Of a DNA stretch of 33,052 bases, positions 32,420-33,052 are shown piece by piece (position 1 is the stretch's first letter; the number at the start of each line of letters is the position of its first letter). Source of the DNA: F1-20-MAGs016 sp046086245 (GTDB lineage: Bacteria > Planctomycetota > Planctomycetia > Pirellulales > UBA1268). Both the position numbers and the translations under genes were made by a program. Under the pieces are notes generated by a model. That model had not been told where the DNA came from, did no database searches, and saw only the letters and a program-made list of their open reading frames with translations. The stretch lies in assembly GCA_046086245.1 (NCBI GenBank), contig JBJSXB010000271.1:1-33052 (forward strand). Direction: 5' to 3'.

Positions 32420-32617
32420 ACTGTATTTCCCCAGGGCGGCGACGATCTTCGGCGTGTCCACCGATGCCAGGACGCCGGTGCCGCGCAGGTTGCGGCGCCG
32501 CTTTGCCGTCAGACGCACCTGGAGGTGGCTCGTGCCGGCGCGACGGTGCTTCACCTTGCCGTTGGCGGTGGCCCGGAAACGCTTCTTCACGCCCTTGTGG
32601 GTCTTCTGCTTCGGCAT
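32414..32617 (-). CDS. rpmI: 50S ribosomal protein L35
   Basis: L35 is a small basic protein of the large ribosomal subunit. The 67-residue product begins MPKQKTHKGVKKRFRATANG and contains GKVKHRRAGTSHL, both typical. AGGAG lies 7 bases before the ATG. It is 41 bases after infC and 179 bases before rplT, in the usual order. Its last codons and stop lie in a 16-base tandem duplication, which does not change the protein. Confidence 0.96.
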   Translation of the reverse strand: MPKQKTHKGVKKRFRATANGKVKHRRAGTSHLQVRLTAKRRRNLRGTGVLASVDTPKIVAALGKYSY

Positions 32618-32658
32618 GGTCTGCTCCTGATTGGTTCGTTGAACGGGTGACTGGGAGA

Positions 32659-33052
32659 TTACTTGGGGGAGAGCGTGCACACCAGCCGCCGCCCCATCTG
32701 CTGCGGGGGCGAATCGACTTTGCCCACCGGGTCGAGCTGTTCGAGGATGTTTTTCATCACCCGCTGGCCCTCGTCGATGTGGGCGAGCTCGCGGCCGCGG
32801 AACACGACCGACACGATCACCTTGTCTTTGTGCTGGAGGAAGCCCTTCGCCTGGTTCACCTTGAATTCGATGTCGTGCTCGCCCGTCTTGGGGCGAAGGC
32901 GGATTTCCTTGATCTTGGTGTGGTGGACGTGGGTCTTGTGCTGCTTCTTCTTCTGCTGGTACTTGAACTTGCCGAAGTCCATGATCCGGCAGACCGGCGG
33001 CTTCTCGTTGGGAGCCACCTCCACGAGATCGAGTCCCGCCTCGCGGGCGCGG
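32659..33052 (-). CDS. infC: Translation initiation factor IF-3, N-terminus cut by window edge
   Basis: IF-3 keeps the ribosomal subunits apart and checks start-codon pairing. The last 130 residues are visible, from AREAGLDLVEVAPNEKPPV onward: the end of the N-terminal domain (PPVCRIMDFGKFKYQQKK), the linker, and the whole C-terminal domain (IKEIRLRPKTGEHDIEFKV, VVFRGRELAH). The C-terminus ends in LVCTLSPK. It leads the infC-rpmI-rplT group. Many bacterial infC genes start at AUU or another rare codon, but the start is outside the window. Confidence 0.97.
   Translation of the reverse strand, partial: RAREAGLDLVEVAPNEKPPVCRIMDFGKFKYQQKKKQHKTHVHHTKIKEIRLRPKTGEHDIEFKVNQAKGFLQHKDKVIVSVVFRGRELAHIDEGQRVMKNILEQLDPVGKVDSPPQQMGRRLVCTLSPK

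Overview
The window is uniformly GC-rich, gene-dense DNA that looks chromosomal and comes from the Planctomycetota, probably a relative of the Pirellulales. The lineage is inferred from gene content: a cytochrome c/DUF1587 surface protein, a 3-keto-glycoside hydrolase (DUF1080) domain fused to a glucuronoyl-esterase-like domain, a Tat-type Gfo/Idh/MocA oxidoreductase, a SEC-C/TPR protein, a short PheT without the N-terminal tRNA-binding domain, and a tetrahydromethanopterin-linked formyltransferase in an otherwise bacterial setting. No transposase, phage gene, CRISPR array, rRNA or tRNA was seen.

Layout. Positions 1-4251 (minus strand): mutY, a DUF4139 envelope protein and the start of a DUF1587-type protein. 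Positions 4365-6678 (plus): TPR protein, tmk and holB, tightly packed and partly overlapping. Positions 6864-9410 (plus): a large exported protein of unknown function. Positions 9509-10927 (plus): fumC, convergent with glnB (minus, 11172-11510). The space between fumC and glnB is filled by seven consecutive stem-loops (10958-11156). Upstream of glnB is a good sigma-54 (-24/-12) promoter. Positions 11904-17525 (plus): esterase/3-keto-glycoside hydrolase fusion, Gfo/Idh/MocA oxidoreductase and two HEAT-repeat proteins, a likely carbohydrate module. Positions 17556-18944 (minus): a sigma-54 activator with a degenerate receiver domain. Positions 19243-22529 (plus): SEC-C/TPR protein and ribD, overlapping by one base. 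Positions 22584-24917 (minus): an exported protein of unknown function. Positions 25195-28553 (plus): ftr and a membrane-anchored DUF11-repeat protein. Positions 28575-33052 (minus): the classic infC-rpmI-rplT-pheS-pheT operon, with infC cut by the window end.

How the genes work together. Most of the window is housekeeping: translation, DNA replication and repair, TCA cycle, riboflavin synthesis and nitrogen sensing. The accessory part is the 11904-17525 carbohydrate block. There the oxidoreductase could make or reduce 3-keto sugars, which the DUF1080 domain would cleave, while the CE15-like domain de-esterifies uronic-acid side chains. The most unusual non-coding feature is the stem-loop array between fumC and glnB. 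Read in the glnB direction, four of its five compact hairpins show GGA in the loop, the arrangement used by CsrA/RsmA-binding sponge RNAs. Five genes share a TACACT/TACATT hexamer close upstream, a likely -10 element.
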